Shown here: piece after piece, positions 7,715-16,392 of the stretch
How positions within the stretch are numbered: position 1 is the stretch's first letter
Layout: each line of letters begins with the position of its first letter
DNA from: CBDCUF01 sp965222525
GTDB lineage: Bacteria; Pseudomonadota; Alphaproteobacteria; Rickettsiales; UBA8987
Assembly: GCA_965222525.1 (NCBI GenBank)
Contig: OZ244955.1
Location: 1,736,001-1,800,000, forward strand
Direction of reading: 5' to 3'
Length of the DNA stretch: 64,000 bases
Made by a program: the position numbers and the translations under genes
The notes under the pieces: generated by a model
The model's database searches: none
Told to the model about the DNA's origin: nothing
What the model saw: the letters and a program-made list of their open reading frames with translations, nothing else

Positions 7715-8839
7715 ATGAGAAAAATCATTGCAATACTTAATTCCAGGGCGTTATGGCGGGTGGCTAACCTGGCTATGTTAGGGGCGTTTGCCTATTTCGC
7801 CTGGAAGATTCATACTGATTATTCCGATCAGGCAAAACTGGCGGTGGACAAGGGCAAGCAGGTTATCATCGATGTGGAAACCGGCGAAATTACCATGCGT
7901 GTTGCGGAGGCAGTGCCCGAATCCGAAACGGAAGGGGAAGATACAGAGCCGTATGTTGAGCCTATAGAGGAAAGTACCGATGAGAACACTTCCGGGGAGG
8001 AAACGCAAACGGATGAAACCAATGATTCTGACGAAAATAATGATGCTGATTCATCTGAAGATAGTGCTGAAGATGAGGCCACACCACAGCAGGATGAGGC
8101 AGCCACCCCGGAAAACGAGGAAATTGCCGAGGAGATTTACGAAATCCATAAATCAGTCATCAGCGGTGAGGCAAAAATCGCGGTTATCATACGCAATCTG
8201 GGACTGGATGCAGAGGCTACCAATACATCCCTGACTATGCCGGAAAATGTCACTTTAAGCTTCTCTCCCTATGCGAAAAATGTTGATAAATGGGCGCAGG
8301 ATGGCAGCAGGAAAGGCCATGAAATCCTACTTGACCTGCCGGTTGAAACCACTGGCTACCCTATGTCCGACCCCGGCTCCATGGCGGTTATGACCAATCT
8401 CGGCAAGGCGGAGAACAGCTTCCGGTTGAAATCTGCACTGGATGCAGCAAGTAATTACAAGGGAGTGATGATATATGATAACGAAAGTATAACCCATTCT
8501 TTTGTAACAATAATTCCGGTTATTGACGAGCTGAAAAAACATCAGGCCATGCTGGTTTATAATACAAAGGTCAGTAACAACTTCCTGCGACAGGAGGCTA
8601 AATCCATAGGGCTACCGGTGGTTCCCGAATATATAGTGGTGGATGATGTCCTGACCGAAAAAGCGATAGATGAGAAAATAAAGGAAGCAGAAAAATCATT
8701 CCTGAAAGACGGCGAATCTATAGTTATCGTCGCAAATCCTTACCCGCTAACCATCACGCGCATAAATAGCTGGCTTGAAAACTTCCTCAGCCGCGGCAAT
8801 ATCTCCATCACCCCAATCTCCCGGATGGCAATGAATTGA
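7715..8839 (+). CDS. Divergent polysaccharide deacetylase family protein (YibQ-like)
   Basis: Family of envelope proteins related to NodB-type deacetylases but lacking the classical metal site; real substrate unknown. One N-terminal membrane segment (about 17-30), then an acidic, disordered Glu/Thr/Asp-rich linker (about 60-140), then the domain from about 150: IAVIIRNLGLDAEATNTSL, LSFSPYAKNVDKW, GHEILLDLPVETTGYPMSDPG, and the C-terminal NPYPLTITRINSWL. The ordinary family keeps EILLDLPMEP and DPGP in these places. The length of 374 aa is usual. Follows ctpA across a repeat-rich spacer; function should be in cell-envelope turnover. Confidence 0.85.
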   Translation: MRKIIAILNSRALWRVANLAMLGAFAYFAWKIHTDYSDQAKLAVDKGKQVIIDVETGEITMRVAEAVPESETEGEDTEPYVEPIEESTDENTSGEETQTDETNDSDENNDADSSEDSAEDEATPQQDEAATPENEEIAEEIYEIHKSVISGEAKIAVIIRNLGLDAEATNTSLTMPENVTLSFSPYAKNVDKWAQDGSRKGHEILLDLPVETTGYPMSDPGSMAVMTNLGKAENSFRLKSALDAASNYKGVMIYDNESITHSFVTIIPVIDELKKHQAMLVYNTKVSNNFLRQEAKSIGLPVVPEYIVVDDVLTEKAIDEKIKEAEKSFLKDGESIVIVANPYPLTITRINSWLENFLSRGNISITPISRMAMN

Positions 8840-8840
8840 A

Positions 8841-9212
8841 CTAAATTATATCATCAACATCAAGACCAAGAGCAGCAGCGATTTCCTTTAACGCATCAAC
8901 TGACCCCCGTTTTCTACCGGTTTCGATCTGGGCAATGTAGCTACGCTCAATACAGGATTTCTCGCTCAATTGTTGTTGGGTCAAGCCGCGATATTCACGG
9001 TACAGTTTCACAGGATTTTCACCATTAACAACCTGCTCTACCAGCCCCAGCGGAAAGCACTCCTCCTCACCGGACGTTATACGTTCCTTCACAGTTTCAG
9101 CCAGTACCGAATCTTCAAAATCCTCCTGAAACGCAACAAGCCTTTCATATTCCTCGTAAGGCATTGTGACAGAAGTTGGCTCGCCACTTTCCGTATGTAT
9201 CTCTATGGTCAT
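8841..9212 (-). CDS. Type II antitoxin with C-terminal XRE helix-turn-helix
   Basis: 123 aa. The C-terminal half (about 68-123) is an XRE/Cro-type helix-turn-helix: LYREYRGLTQQQLSEKSCIERSYIAQIE then KEIAAALGLDVDDI. The N-terminal half starts IEIHTESGEPTSVTMPYEEYERLVAFQE, which resembles Phd/YefM-like antitoxin ends, so it looks like a hybrid. The gene overlaps the toxin gene by 4 bp and follows it, as in higBA-order systems. It should neutralise the RelE-like toxin and bind the two GTWACT-N3-AGTAAC sites upstream. Exact subfamily not assigned. Confidence 0.85.
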   Translation of the reverse strand: MTIEIHTESGEPTSVTMPYEEYERLVAFQEDFEDSVLAETVKERITSGEEECFPLGLVEQVVNGENPVKLYREYRGLTQQQLSEKSCIERSYIAQIETGRKRGSVDALKEIAAALGLDVDDII

Positions 9213-9466
9213 TGATAAACACCTCCTCTGGGACCGATATTAAGAACCGTAATTATGATAGTATCGTCATCGACCTGATAAATAACCCTGTAGTCACCAA
9301 TCCGTAGACGATAACTGTCCGTACCTGCAAGTCTCTTTACATTGTTATTCCTGGCATAAGGATTTTCAGCAAGGAGTTTTATTTTGTCCAAAATACGCTT
9401 CTGCCAGTTAGATGGGAGTTTTCTCAAGTCCTTGGCTGCCGACTTACTGATGACAATTTCATACAT
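9209..9466 (-). CDS. RelE/ParE-superfamily toxin
   Basis: 85-aa RelE-fold toxin, expected to cleave mRNA at the ribosome when the antitoxin is lost. Family features: IVISKSAAKDLRKLPSNWQKRI at the N-terminus, LAENPYARNNNVKRLAG in the middle, and YRLRIGDYRVIYQVDDDTIIITVLNIGPR with the conserved RxGxYRVIY core. Toxin is first in the operon, overlapping the antitoxin start by 4 bp. RelE and ParE branches are hard to separate by eye; RelE (mRNA interferase) is favoured by the RLRIGDYRVIY pattern. Confidence 0.88.
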   Translation of the reverse strand: MYEIVISKSAAKDLRKLPSNWQKRILDKIKLLAENPYARNNNVKRLAGTDSYRLRIGDYRVIYQVDDDTIIITVLNIGPRGGVYQ

Positions 9467-9481
9467 TTATTACTATGCATT

Positions 9482-9528
9482 GTAACTAATAGTAACAACT
9501 AAGTCAAGAAAAAGTTACTAAGAGTAAC
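9482..9528. promoter_or_regulatory. Paired operator palindromes upstream of the toxin-antitoxin operon
   Basis: Two near-identical sites, GTAACT-AAT-AGTAAC (9482-9496, one mismatch from perfect symmetry) and GTTACT-AAG-AGTAAC (9514-9528, perfect). Their starts are 32 bp apart, about three helical turns, and the first begins 16 bp from the toxin start codon. This is the expected layout for cooperative antitoxin binding and autorepression. Confidence 0.7.
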
Positions 9529-9540
9529 ATCTGCGGTAGG

Positions 9541-10467
9541 CTATAAAGCACTCTCCAGTGCGGGAACGGCCTCGAATAAATCTGCGACCAGGCCATAATC
9601 GGCTATTTCAAATATCGGGGCGTTTTCATCCTTGTTTATAGCAACGATTACCTTGCTGTCCTTCATTCCGGCAAGATGCTGGATTGCGCCTGAAATCCCG
9701 ATTGCAATATATAAATCCGGTGCAACAATCTTGCCGGTCTGTCCGACCTGATAGTCATTCGGCACATAACCGGCATCCACTGCCGCCCGTGACGCTCCAA
9801 TCGCTGCCCCCAATTTGTCAGCAAGGCTTTCCAGCAATTTAAAATTCTCGGCACTACCGAAACCGCGCCCGCCGGACACTACAATCCGTGCCGAAGTCAG
9901 TTCCGGACGGTCAGATTCGGTTGCATCCATCGCAACAAAAGAAGAAAGCCCGCTGTCGACTTCACCCGACCTGTCTTCAACCGTAGCCGAACCGCCATCT
10001 TCCACTTTATCAAAAGAAGACGGACGCACGGTGATCAATTTGATTTTATCGGAAGATTTTACCGTAGCCATTGCATTACCGGCATAAATCGGGCGGATGA
10101 AGGTTTCCGCATCAATTACTTTAACGATATCTGAAATTTGCGCTACATCGAGCAAAGCTGCCGCCCTCGGCATAAAATCCTTGCCGAATGTGGTTGCAGG
10201 GGCAAGTATGTGGCTGTAATCCGTGGCCATAGCGGCAACCAGTGCAGCTATATTTTCCGCCAGATGATGCTCATATGCTGCATCATCTACCTTGATAACT
10301 TTCGCAACTCCCTGCAGGCCGCTCGCCTGTTCCGCCACAGCAGTACATCCCACACCTGCTGCCAGCAAATGCACATCCTCACCCAATTGCGAGGCAGCAG
10401 TCACAACTGCCCTTGTTGAATCTGCAAGTGCTTTATTATCATGTTCGGCAATTACTAATATGGCCAT
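9541..10467 (-). CDS. etfA: Electron transfer flavoprotein alpha subunit EtfA
   Basis: FAD-carrying subunit of ETF, passing electrons from acyl-CoA and related dehydrogenases to ETF-ubiquinone oxidoreductase. The 308-aa protein has the N-terminal ETF domain (AILVIAEHDNKALADSTRAVVTAA) and the C-terminal FAD domain with VSGGRGFGSAENF, RAAVDAGYVPNDYQVGQTGK, and PDLYIAIGISGAIQHLAGMKDS. EtfB normally precedes EtfA in the same operon, but here the upstream neighbour, 8 bp away on the same strand, is yajC. An etfB elsewhere in the genome is required for function. Confidence 0.95.
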   Translation of the reverse strand: MAILVIAEHDNKALADSTRAVVTAASQLGEDVHLLAAGVGCTAVAEQASGLQGVAKVIKVDDAAYEHHLAENIAALVAAMATDYSHILAPATTFGKDFMPRAAALLDVAQISDIVKVIDAETFIRPIYAGNAMATVKSSDKIKLITVRPSSFDKVEDGGSATVEDRSGEVDSGLSSFVAMDATESDRPELTSARIVVSGGRGFGSAENFKLLESLADKLGAAIGASRAAVDAGYVPNDYQVGQTGKIVAPDLYIAIGISGAIQHLAGMKDSKVIVAINKDENAPIFEIADYGLVADLFEAVPALESAL

Positions 10468-10475
10468 ATCTGCTC

Positions 10476-10877
10476 CTATTTCTTCTTTTTGTTGGCACTA
10501 TTCTGGTTTGCAGCTTCTTTCTGTGATGCCTTGCCAGGAGTCAAAACATCACTCACAGTGGATTGTACGATTTTTATCCGCACCCCCTGTGCAATTTCCA
10601 CCTCCAGCCGGTTATCATCCTCCACCTTGGTGACTTCGGCAACAATACCACCGGCTGTAACCACCTTGTCACCCCGCCGCAGCGCCTCCACCATTGCCTT
10701 GTGTTCCTTGATTTTTTTGGCTTGCGGACGGAACAGTATAAAATAGAAAATCAGGAATATCAGCACCAATATAAACAAATCACTCCACATATCCGGAGTC
10801 ATCTCCCCCGCCGGATCCTGCGCATATACTGGTGTGGAAAACAATAACGAAAATAACAATAACATTTTCCTAAACAT
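10476..10877 (-). CDS. yajC: Preprotein translocase subunit YajC
   Basis: Inner-membrane accessory of the SecDF translocase complex. 133 aa; a first hydrophobic stretch with a possible signal cleavage after VYAQ (about 1-20), a main membrane helix (about 32-48, LFILVLIFLIFYFILF), then FRPQAKKIKEHKAMVEALRRGDKVVTAGGI and VTKVEDDNRLEVEIAQGVRIKIVQSTV, the family's core. The C-terminal tail is Lys/Asn-rich. Two hydrophobic segments are more than the single helix of E. coli YajC but occur in alphaproteobacteria. secD/secF are not adjacent; etfA follows at 8 bp. Confidence 0.92.
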   Translation of the reverse strand: MFRKMLLLFSLLFSTPVYAQDPAGEMTPDMWSDLFILVLIFLIFYFILFRPQAKKIKEHKAMVEALRRGDKVVTAGGIVAEVTKVEDDNRLEVEIAQGVRIKIVQSTVSDVLTPGKASQKEAANQNSANKKKK

Positions 10878-10970
10878 AAAACTTTCCTCTTTTGTTTATT
10901 ATCACTACTTACTGCATATATGTAACACACGTATAATGGAAATGAAATGTTGTAAAGTAGTAATGAAGTA

Positions 10971-11903
10971 TTATTTAATCCTATCTCCCAGCATCATCTG
11001 TAGGCACAGTCGGAATACGTCCAAGCGCCACAATATCGGGCTAGCCTGCACTCCCTTTTCCTGCATTTTCTCTGCGGCGGATTTGTTGCCATCGGCCAGG
11101 TGCCAGAGATATAACCGTACCGTTCCCCGCCTGTGCCAGCACTTCAGCCGCTTTATCCCTTCAGGGGCAATCCTGTCCCGCTGTTCAAGGAACTTCTCGG
11201 CGATGAAAACCCGCTCCTTATATAACCTTTTTGTCATCTCCAAATCCTGTCCGAATGTCATTGAATCTTCGTGGGCAAGATAGGTATAACCTATAAAATC
11301 GAGTATCCTGTTAGTAAGTTTATGCAACGACAGACGGAAGATGAATTCCAGATCCTGCCCGATAAAGGGCTTGCCGTCATCAAGATGAGTCATCAGCTTG
11401 CCGTATCGCAGGAATATGGTACGGTTGAAAAAGCGGGCGTTGGGAATCGGGGTTGCAAGATGGGATACGGTCAGGCTTTTACCTTCAAAAACCTTGGTCT
11501 GCCTGAAGCTTTCGCCTTCCGCCACTACCACCCTTGCCTTGCAGGTAACCATATCGAGCACGGGGTTCTTGAGGAACTCCTCCCCCACCGCCTTTAATAT
11601 ACCATATTCATACCAGTCATCAGCATTGAGAAAAGCTATAATATCTCCCGTAGCCCGTTCTATACCTTCGTTATAAGCCACTGCCGCCCCGCCATCCCTA
11701 TGACTGCGCCAGAATGTAATATGCTGTTCATACTTTTTGATTATCTCTACCGTATTATCGGTAGACGCCGCATCCAGTACGAAAAATTCCATGTTAGGAT
11801 AGTTCTGTTCCAGCAGGCTGTCGATTGCCCGAGCAATGGTTTTTTCAGCATTGCGCACGGGCATTATAACCGATATTCGCGGCCATTCGATATGAATATC
11901 CAT
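10971..11903 (-). CDS. Family 2 glycosyltransferase
   Basis: GT-A fold sugar transferase for surface polysaccharide or lipid-linked sugars; donor and acceptor unknown. Family signs: ISVIMPVRNAEKTIARAIDSLLEQ at residues 9-32, FFVLDAASTDNTVEIIKKY, the AFLNADDWY segment holding a DxD-like acidic site (about 90-98), and GQDLEFIFRLSL as the ED/QxxRW-like region. 310 aa, no membrane segment seen, so cytoplasmic or peripheral. Stands alone between yajC and divergent dksA. Confidence 0.88.
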   Translation of the reverse strand: MDIHIEWPRISVIMPVRNAEKTIARAIDSLLEQNYPNMEFFVLDAASTDNTVEIIKKYEQHITFWRSHRDGGAAVAYNEGIERATGDIIAFLNADDWYEYGILKAVGEEFLKNPVLDMVTCKARVVVAEGESFRQTKVFEGKSLTVSHLATPIPNARFFNRTIFLRYGKLMTHLDDGKPFIGQDLEFIFRLSLHKLTNRILDFIGYTYLAHEDSMTFGQDLEMTKRLYKERVFIAEKFLEQRDRIAPEGIKRLKCWHRRGTVRLYLWHLADGNKSAAEKMQEKGVQASPILWRLDVFRLCLQMMLGDRIK

Positions 11904-12059
11904 AGTTGGAACAGATTATTCCAGGTGCAATATTACCGCAAGTGAAGTTTGTACCGATGCGGAATTTGCTTGAAGTAAGGGAAAAAATTGCGTATAGGAT
12001 TTGCCTTCTTCTGTACGGAAGAAAGGAGAGGGTTACTGTTTATCAAAGAGGAGAGAAAT

Positions 12060-12491
12060 ATGTCGGCAACTGCAAAGAAAACTGCAAAAGCAAAAGCTTA
12101 CAAACCATCAGAAAGTGAAAAATATATGAGTGCCAAACAGCTTGAATATTTTAGGGAGAAGCTGATGGACTGGAAGAAGGAATTACTGGAAGAGTCGTCG
12201 GAAACACTAGTTCATCTCAAGGAGGAGAACTGGAACGAGCCTGATATTACCGACCGTGCTACGGTGGAAACCGATGCAACGCTTGAACTGCGTACCCGTG
12301 ACCGCTACCGCAAGCTGATTACCAAGATTGATGCGGCCCTGCGCCGGATTGACAATGGTGAATATGGCTATTGCGAGGTGACAGGTGATCCCATCGGTCT
12401 GAAGAGGCTGGAAGCCCGCCCGATTGCCACCATGACCGTCGCCACCCAGGAAGAATATGAGCGCAAAGAAGCTACTCATAGCGAGGATTAG
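12060..12491 (+). CDS. dksA: DksA/TraR-family RNA polymerase-binding factor DksA
   Basis: Binds the RNA polymerase secondary channel and works with ppGpp to reset promoter choice. 143 aa: a basic N-terminal tail (Ala/Lys-rich), a coiled coil (about 24-95) with DITDRATVETD at its tip region, and the globular end IDNGEYGYCEVTGDPIGLKRLEARPIATMTV. Only one of the usual four zinc cysteines remains (in GYCEVTG), as in alphaproteobacterial DksA. The start at 12060 is chosen for the purine-rich AGAGGAGAGAAAT just upstream; an ATG-like start further upstream lacks one. Confidence 0.94.
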   Translation: MSATAKKTAKAKAYKPSESEKYMSAKQLEYFREKLMDWKKELLEESSETLVHLKEENWNEPDITDRATVETDATLELRTRDRYRKLITKIDAALRRIDNGEYGYCEVTGDPIGLKRLEARPIATMTVATQEEYERKEATHSED

Positions 12492-12510
12492 CTAGGAGCT
12501 TTCGACATTT

Positions 12511-12675
12511 ATGATTTATCACGATACGGGTAGTTTAGGCATCGTCAGCTTTCAAATAGATCATATCGAGGCTGACCTTTTCATAAATCACCTGCTGGAT
12601 AAAGGTAATCTTTTCATCGGTGGACAACGCTGCTATGTCCCAGCACTACTTTATAGCCATTTGAAACGACTATAG
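12511..12675 (+). CDS. Possible 54-aa small protein after dksA
   Basis: An open frame of 54 codons starting MIYHDTGSLGIVSFQIDH and ending LLYSHLKRL. An AGGAG sits at 12494-12498, immediately after the dksA stop, but 12 bases from this ATG, longer than ideal. It ends 3 bp before the convergent mfd stop and fills the whole dksA-mfd space. I do not recognise the sequence. It could be a real small gene coupled to dksA or a chance frame. Confidence 0.35.
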   Translation: MIYHDTGSLGIVSFQIDHIEADLFINHLLDKGNLFIGGQRCYVPALLYSHLKRL

Positions 12676-12677
12676 CA

Positions 12678-15600
12678 TTATGCAACTAGCGATACTATGT
12701 CCTGTAGTGAGTTGCGGGTTTGGGATATGCGGGATTCGGTGCTTTTCTGCCAGTCTTGACTGCCATGCAGGGATAGCTTGTGATCACCGCGGAGTTTGAA
12801 TTTTTCGCTATTCTGCATCACAAAATTTATCAGTGCGTCAGGGTTGGAAAAGTTATTATTATGAAAAGTGATAACCGCACCTTTCGCGCCGATATCCAGT
12901 TTTTCGATACCAGCCTTGCGGCATATCTGTTTAAGCTTCACAACCGATAGCAGATTCTCCACCTCCTGCGGCAACTCGCCAAACCTGTCCACCAGTTCAA
13001 CCGCGACAGCCTCCACTTCCTCGTCGCTTTCAAGTCCGGCTATCCTGCGATACAGACTCATACGCAAGCCCAGATCCTGTATATAGGTTTCGGGTATCAG
13101 TACGGAAGTGCCAAGATTTATCTGCGGTGTAAACTCATCGGAAGCAGCACTAGCCTCCACACCCTCTCCCTCAGCTTTTGCGCGCTCTATCGCTTCACGC
13201 AGCATATCCTGGTATAATTCAATACCAACTTCCCTGATATGGCCGGATTGCTCGTCCCCAACCAGATTGCCAAAGCCGCGTATATCCATATCATAACTGG
13301 CCAGTGAAAAGCCTGCACCAAGGCTGTCCAGCTTTTGCATAACCTCAAGCCTTTGCAGCGCCTGTTTGGTAGGGATTCTGCGTGGAGGCAGTGTCAGATA
13401 AGCATACGCCCGCACTTTCGACCGTCCGACCCGTCCGCGCAACTGGTATAATTGCGCTAGCCCATACATATCCGCACGATGTATAATCATCGTATTTGCT
13501 TCAGGAATATCAATTCCGGATTCTATTATAGTAGTTGCAAGCAGAATATCATACTTTCCATCGTAAAAGGCGTTCATGATTTCATCAAGCTGTGAGGGCG
13601 GCATCTGCCCATGGGCTACTACCAGCTTTACTTCCGGCACAAGCTCATGCAGCTGCTTTTCCACCTGCTCAATATCCTTAATACGCGGACATACATAGAA
13701 TGTACGGCCGCCGCGGTAATGCTCGCGCAGAATCGCATCACGTATCACCATCGGGTCATATGGCATAACATATGTCCGCACCGCCAGACGGTCTATCGGC
13801 GGAGTAGCTATCAGGCTAAGTTCGCGTACACCGGACATCGCAAGCTGTAATGTACGTGGAATGGGCGTAGCGGTCAGGGTCAGCACATGCGTATTGGTGC
13901 GCAGCTTTTTAAGACGCTCCTTTTGCGCTACCCCGAAGCGCTGCTCCTCATCAACAATAACCAGTGCAAGGTTGTTAAATTTTATATCCTTTGCAAGCAG
14001 GGCATGAGTCCCGATTACAATATCAACATCACCGCTTTCAATACCAGCCTTAACCTCCTTCACCTCACGGTCAGGAACCAGCCGTGATAAATGACGTACA
14101 TTTATCCCCATATCGGCAAAACGCTGTCTGAAAGTCTGGTAATGCTGGCGGGCAAGAAGCGTAGTCGGAGCTACCAGTGCAACCTGTCCCTTTTGTTCGC
14201 CCTCCGCCGGATGCGACACTATATAGGCCGCGCGCAGGGCAACTTCGGTTTTACCAAAGCCAACATCCCCGCAAACCAGCCTGTCCATTGGCTTTCCGGA
14301 GCGCAAATCTTCTATAACAGCATTGATGGAGTTTTGCTGGTCTTCAGTTTCAGTGTAAGGAAAGCGGGTGCAGAATTCTGCATAAGCACCACCATCAGGG
14401 TCAAATTCCGGTGATTTATTAAGCGCACGTCTGGCTGCAATTGCCAGTAATTCCTCCGCCGCAAGTTTGATACGCTTCTTAACAGCAGCAGTACGTTTCT
14501 GCCATGACAGCCCACCAAGTTTATCAAGTTGCGCTGTTTCCTCGCTACCGCCATAGCGGGTTACAAGGTCGAGATTCTCAACCGGTACATAAAGCCTGTC
14601 ATCACCATGATATATAAGCTTGAGGAAATCATGGAGTATGCCCTGTACATCAAGCGTTTCCAGCCCTTCAAACCGCCCGATTCCGTGCTCCTTGTGAGTA
14701 ACCAGTTCACCCTCATCAAGACTGGAGGCTTCAGCCAGAAATTTATCGGAACGCCGCTTCTTTCTGGCTTTCGGGCGGTAAATCTTCTCTCCCAGAATAT
14801 CCTGTTCAGTTATGAGTAAAATATCGTTTGTATGAAAACCGTTATCTATATTCAATATTATCAGGCCGATATGCGGAGTGTCTCCGCCCTGCTTGCGCCG
14901 TAATCGTTTGCGCCCACTCCAGCTATCCATAATAATATACGGAATGTCATATTCCTTTAGCATCAGCTCCATACGGCTGCGTGAACCCTCGGAAACACAG
15001 GCTATAAGTGGTAGCAATTTCCCGTTTTCAGGTGTATTTAACTCCTCCCTTACCATTTCAAATGCGGTTTTCTGTGTCTTTGCCGATTCCGCATGAAAAT
15101 TACGTGACTGCCTGTATCCAAGGCTGGTTACATTTTCCGCCTGAGGGAGATTGAAAGGTTCAAATCCGCAAATCTTTCTTTTACCAATAACCGTATTCCA
15201 GTCATTTTCGGTAAAGTAAAGCATCTCAGGCGGGGCAGGCTTATATGTAACCTCGCCGGAAACCATATCCATAGCCTGTTTGCGGGTGGTGTAGCTATCC
15301 AGAATCAGCTCTTTGCGCTCTCCTATAGCCTCCTCGGCCAGATGCCCAAATATCACCACGGAACCAGGCATATAATCAAACAGGCTTTCCAGATGTGCGT
15401 AAAATAGCGGTAGCCAATGCTCCATCCCTGCATATTTACGTCCCTCCGAAACCGCCTCATATAAAGGGTCTTCCTTTAATACAGCACCAAATAACTCACG
15501 ATATTTACTGCGGAAATTCTTTATAGAATTTTCATCAAGTAAAACTTCACTGGCAGGAACAAGTTCCAACTGCTCAACCTTGCCTCCGCTGATCTGTGTC

Positions 15601-16199
15601 AGAGGGTCGAAACTGCGTATAGTCTCCAGCTCGCTGCCAAAGAAATCCAGCCTGAAACCACGCTCATCATCACTACTACCCCCAGGCGGCACTATGTCCA
15701 CAATACTTCCACGCAGAGCAAATTCCCCAGGCTCCGAAGCAGTACCGGTATTGATATAACCGTTATGCACCAGAAATTCTGAAAGCTCATCACGTTTTAT
15801 GTTATCGCCGGGGCGGGCAATAAATACGGCCTTTCTAACCAGGTTACGTGGCAGGACCCGCTGTATCACCGCATTAACAGTGGTTATCACCACCCGTCCC
15901 TGATTTGCATTGCTGTCCGCAAGCAGCCCCAGTGTTTTTATACGCCGGCCAACAACATTATTATTTGGCGATACACGATCATAGGGAATGCAGTCCCAGG
16001 CAGGGAAGCTCAATACATCAATCTCAGGTGCGAAGAATTTAAGGCTGCTTTCCAGCCGAGCCATACGCAAATCATCCAGCGCGATGTAAAGTATATCACC
16101 ACCATCTTTGCGCAGAAGTTCCGTCAATACAAAAACTTCCGTCCCCTCAGCAACGGAAGCGAGAATATGCTTGTTTTTTATTTCAATGCTCGTATTCAC
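12678..16199 (-). CDS. mfd: Transcription-repair coupling factor Mfd
   Basis: ATP-dependent translocase that removes stalled RNA polymerase from lesions and recruits UvrA. 1173 aa, full family length. Order: UvrB-like N-terminal domains (SFPAWDCIPYDRVSPN near 80, SIVDIVPPGG near 170), RNA polymerase interaction domain (LDEGELVTHKEHGIGRFEGLE near 500), helicase motor with Walker A GDVGFGKTE near 650, DEEQ (IVDEEQRFGVAQKE), LTATPIPRTLQLAMSG, TTIIESGIDIPEANTMI, QLRGRVGRS, and the C-terminal TRCF domain (INLGTSVLIPETYI onward). Stands alone on the minus strand. Confidence 0.97.
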   Translation of the reverse strand: MNTSIEIKNKHILASVAEGTEVFVLTELLRKDGGDILYIALDDLRMARLESSLKFFAPEIDVLSFPAWDCIPYDRVSPNNNVVGRRIKTLGLLADSNANQGRVVITTVNAVIQRVLPRNLVRKAVFIARPGDNIKRDELSEFLVHNGYINTGTASEPGEFALRGSIVDIVPPGGSSDDERGFRLDFFGSELETIRSFDPLTQISGGKVEQLELVPASEVLLDENSIKNFRSKYRELFGAVLKEDPLYEAVSEGRKYAGMEHWLPLFYAHLESLFDYMPGSVVIFGHLAEEAIGERKELILDSYTTRKQAMDMVSGEVTYKPAPPEMLYFTENDWNTVIGKRKICGFEPFNLPQAENVTSLGYRQSRNFHAESAKTQKTAFEMVREELNTPENGKLLPLIACVSEGSRSRMELMLKEYDIPYIIMDSWSGRKRLRRKQGGDTPHIGLIILNIDNGFHTNDILLITEQDILGEKIYRPKARKKRRSDKFLAEASSLDEGELVTHKEHGIGRFEGLETLDVQGILHDFLKLIYHGDDRLYVPVENLDLVTRYGGSEETAQLDKLGGLSWQKRTAAVKKRIKLAAEELLAIAARRALNKSPEFDPDGGAYAEFCTRFPYTETEDQQNSINAVIEDLRSGKPMDRLVCGDVGFGKTEVALRAAYIVSHPAEGEQKGQVALVAPTTLLARQHYQTFRQRFADMGINVRHLSRLVPDREVKEVKAGIESGDVDIVIGTHALLAKDIKFNNLALVIVDEEQRFGVAQKERLKKLRTNTHVLTLTATPIPRTLQLAMSGVRELSLIATPPIDRLAVRTYVMPYDPMVIRDAILREHYRGGRTFYVCPRIKDIEQVEKQLHELVPEVKLVVAHGQMPPSQLDEIMNAFYDGKYDILLATTIIESGIDIPEANTMIIHRADMYGLAQLYQLRGRVGRSKVRAYAYLTLPPRRIPTKQALQRLEVMQKLDSLGAGFSLASYDMDIRGFGNLVGDEQSGHIREVGIELYQDMLREAIERAKAEGEGVEASAASDEFTPQINLGTSVLIPETYIQDLGLRMSLYRRIAGLESDEEVEAVAVELVDRFGELPQEVENLLSVVKLKQICRKAGIEKLDIGAKGAVITFHNNNFSNPDALINFVMQNSEKFKLRGDHKLSLHGSQDWQKSTESRISQTRNSLQDIVSLVA

Positions 16200-16392
16200 C
16201 GCAAAATAACTACATCCTATAATCGAGGCTGTACATAAGAAAATTTGTGAATAAAGGTGAAAAATATAGGGAAGTTACTTGTAGTCGATATAGAGTCCTT
16301 ACTAGGGAATATTAACTATGGCTCTAAACAAGTTAAGTAGTTTATATGTTAGTAAAGTTATACAGCGTTAAACAGAAACAAAAGAAGGTTTC

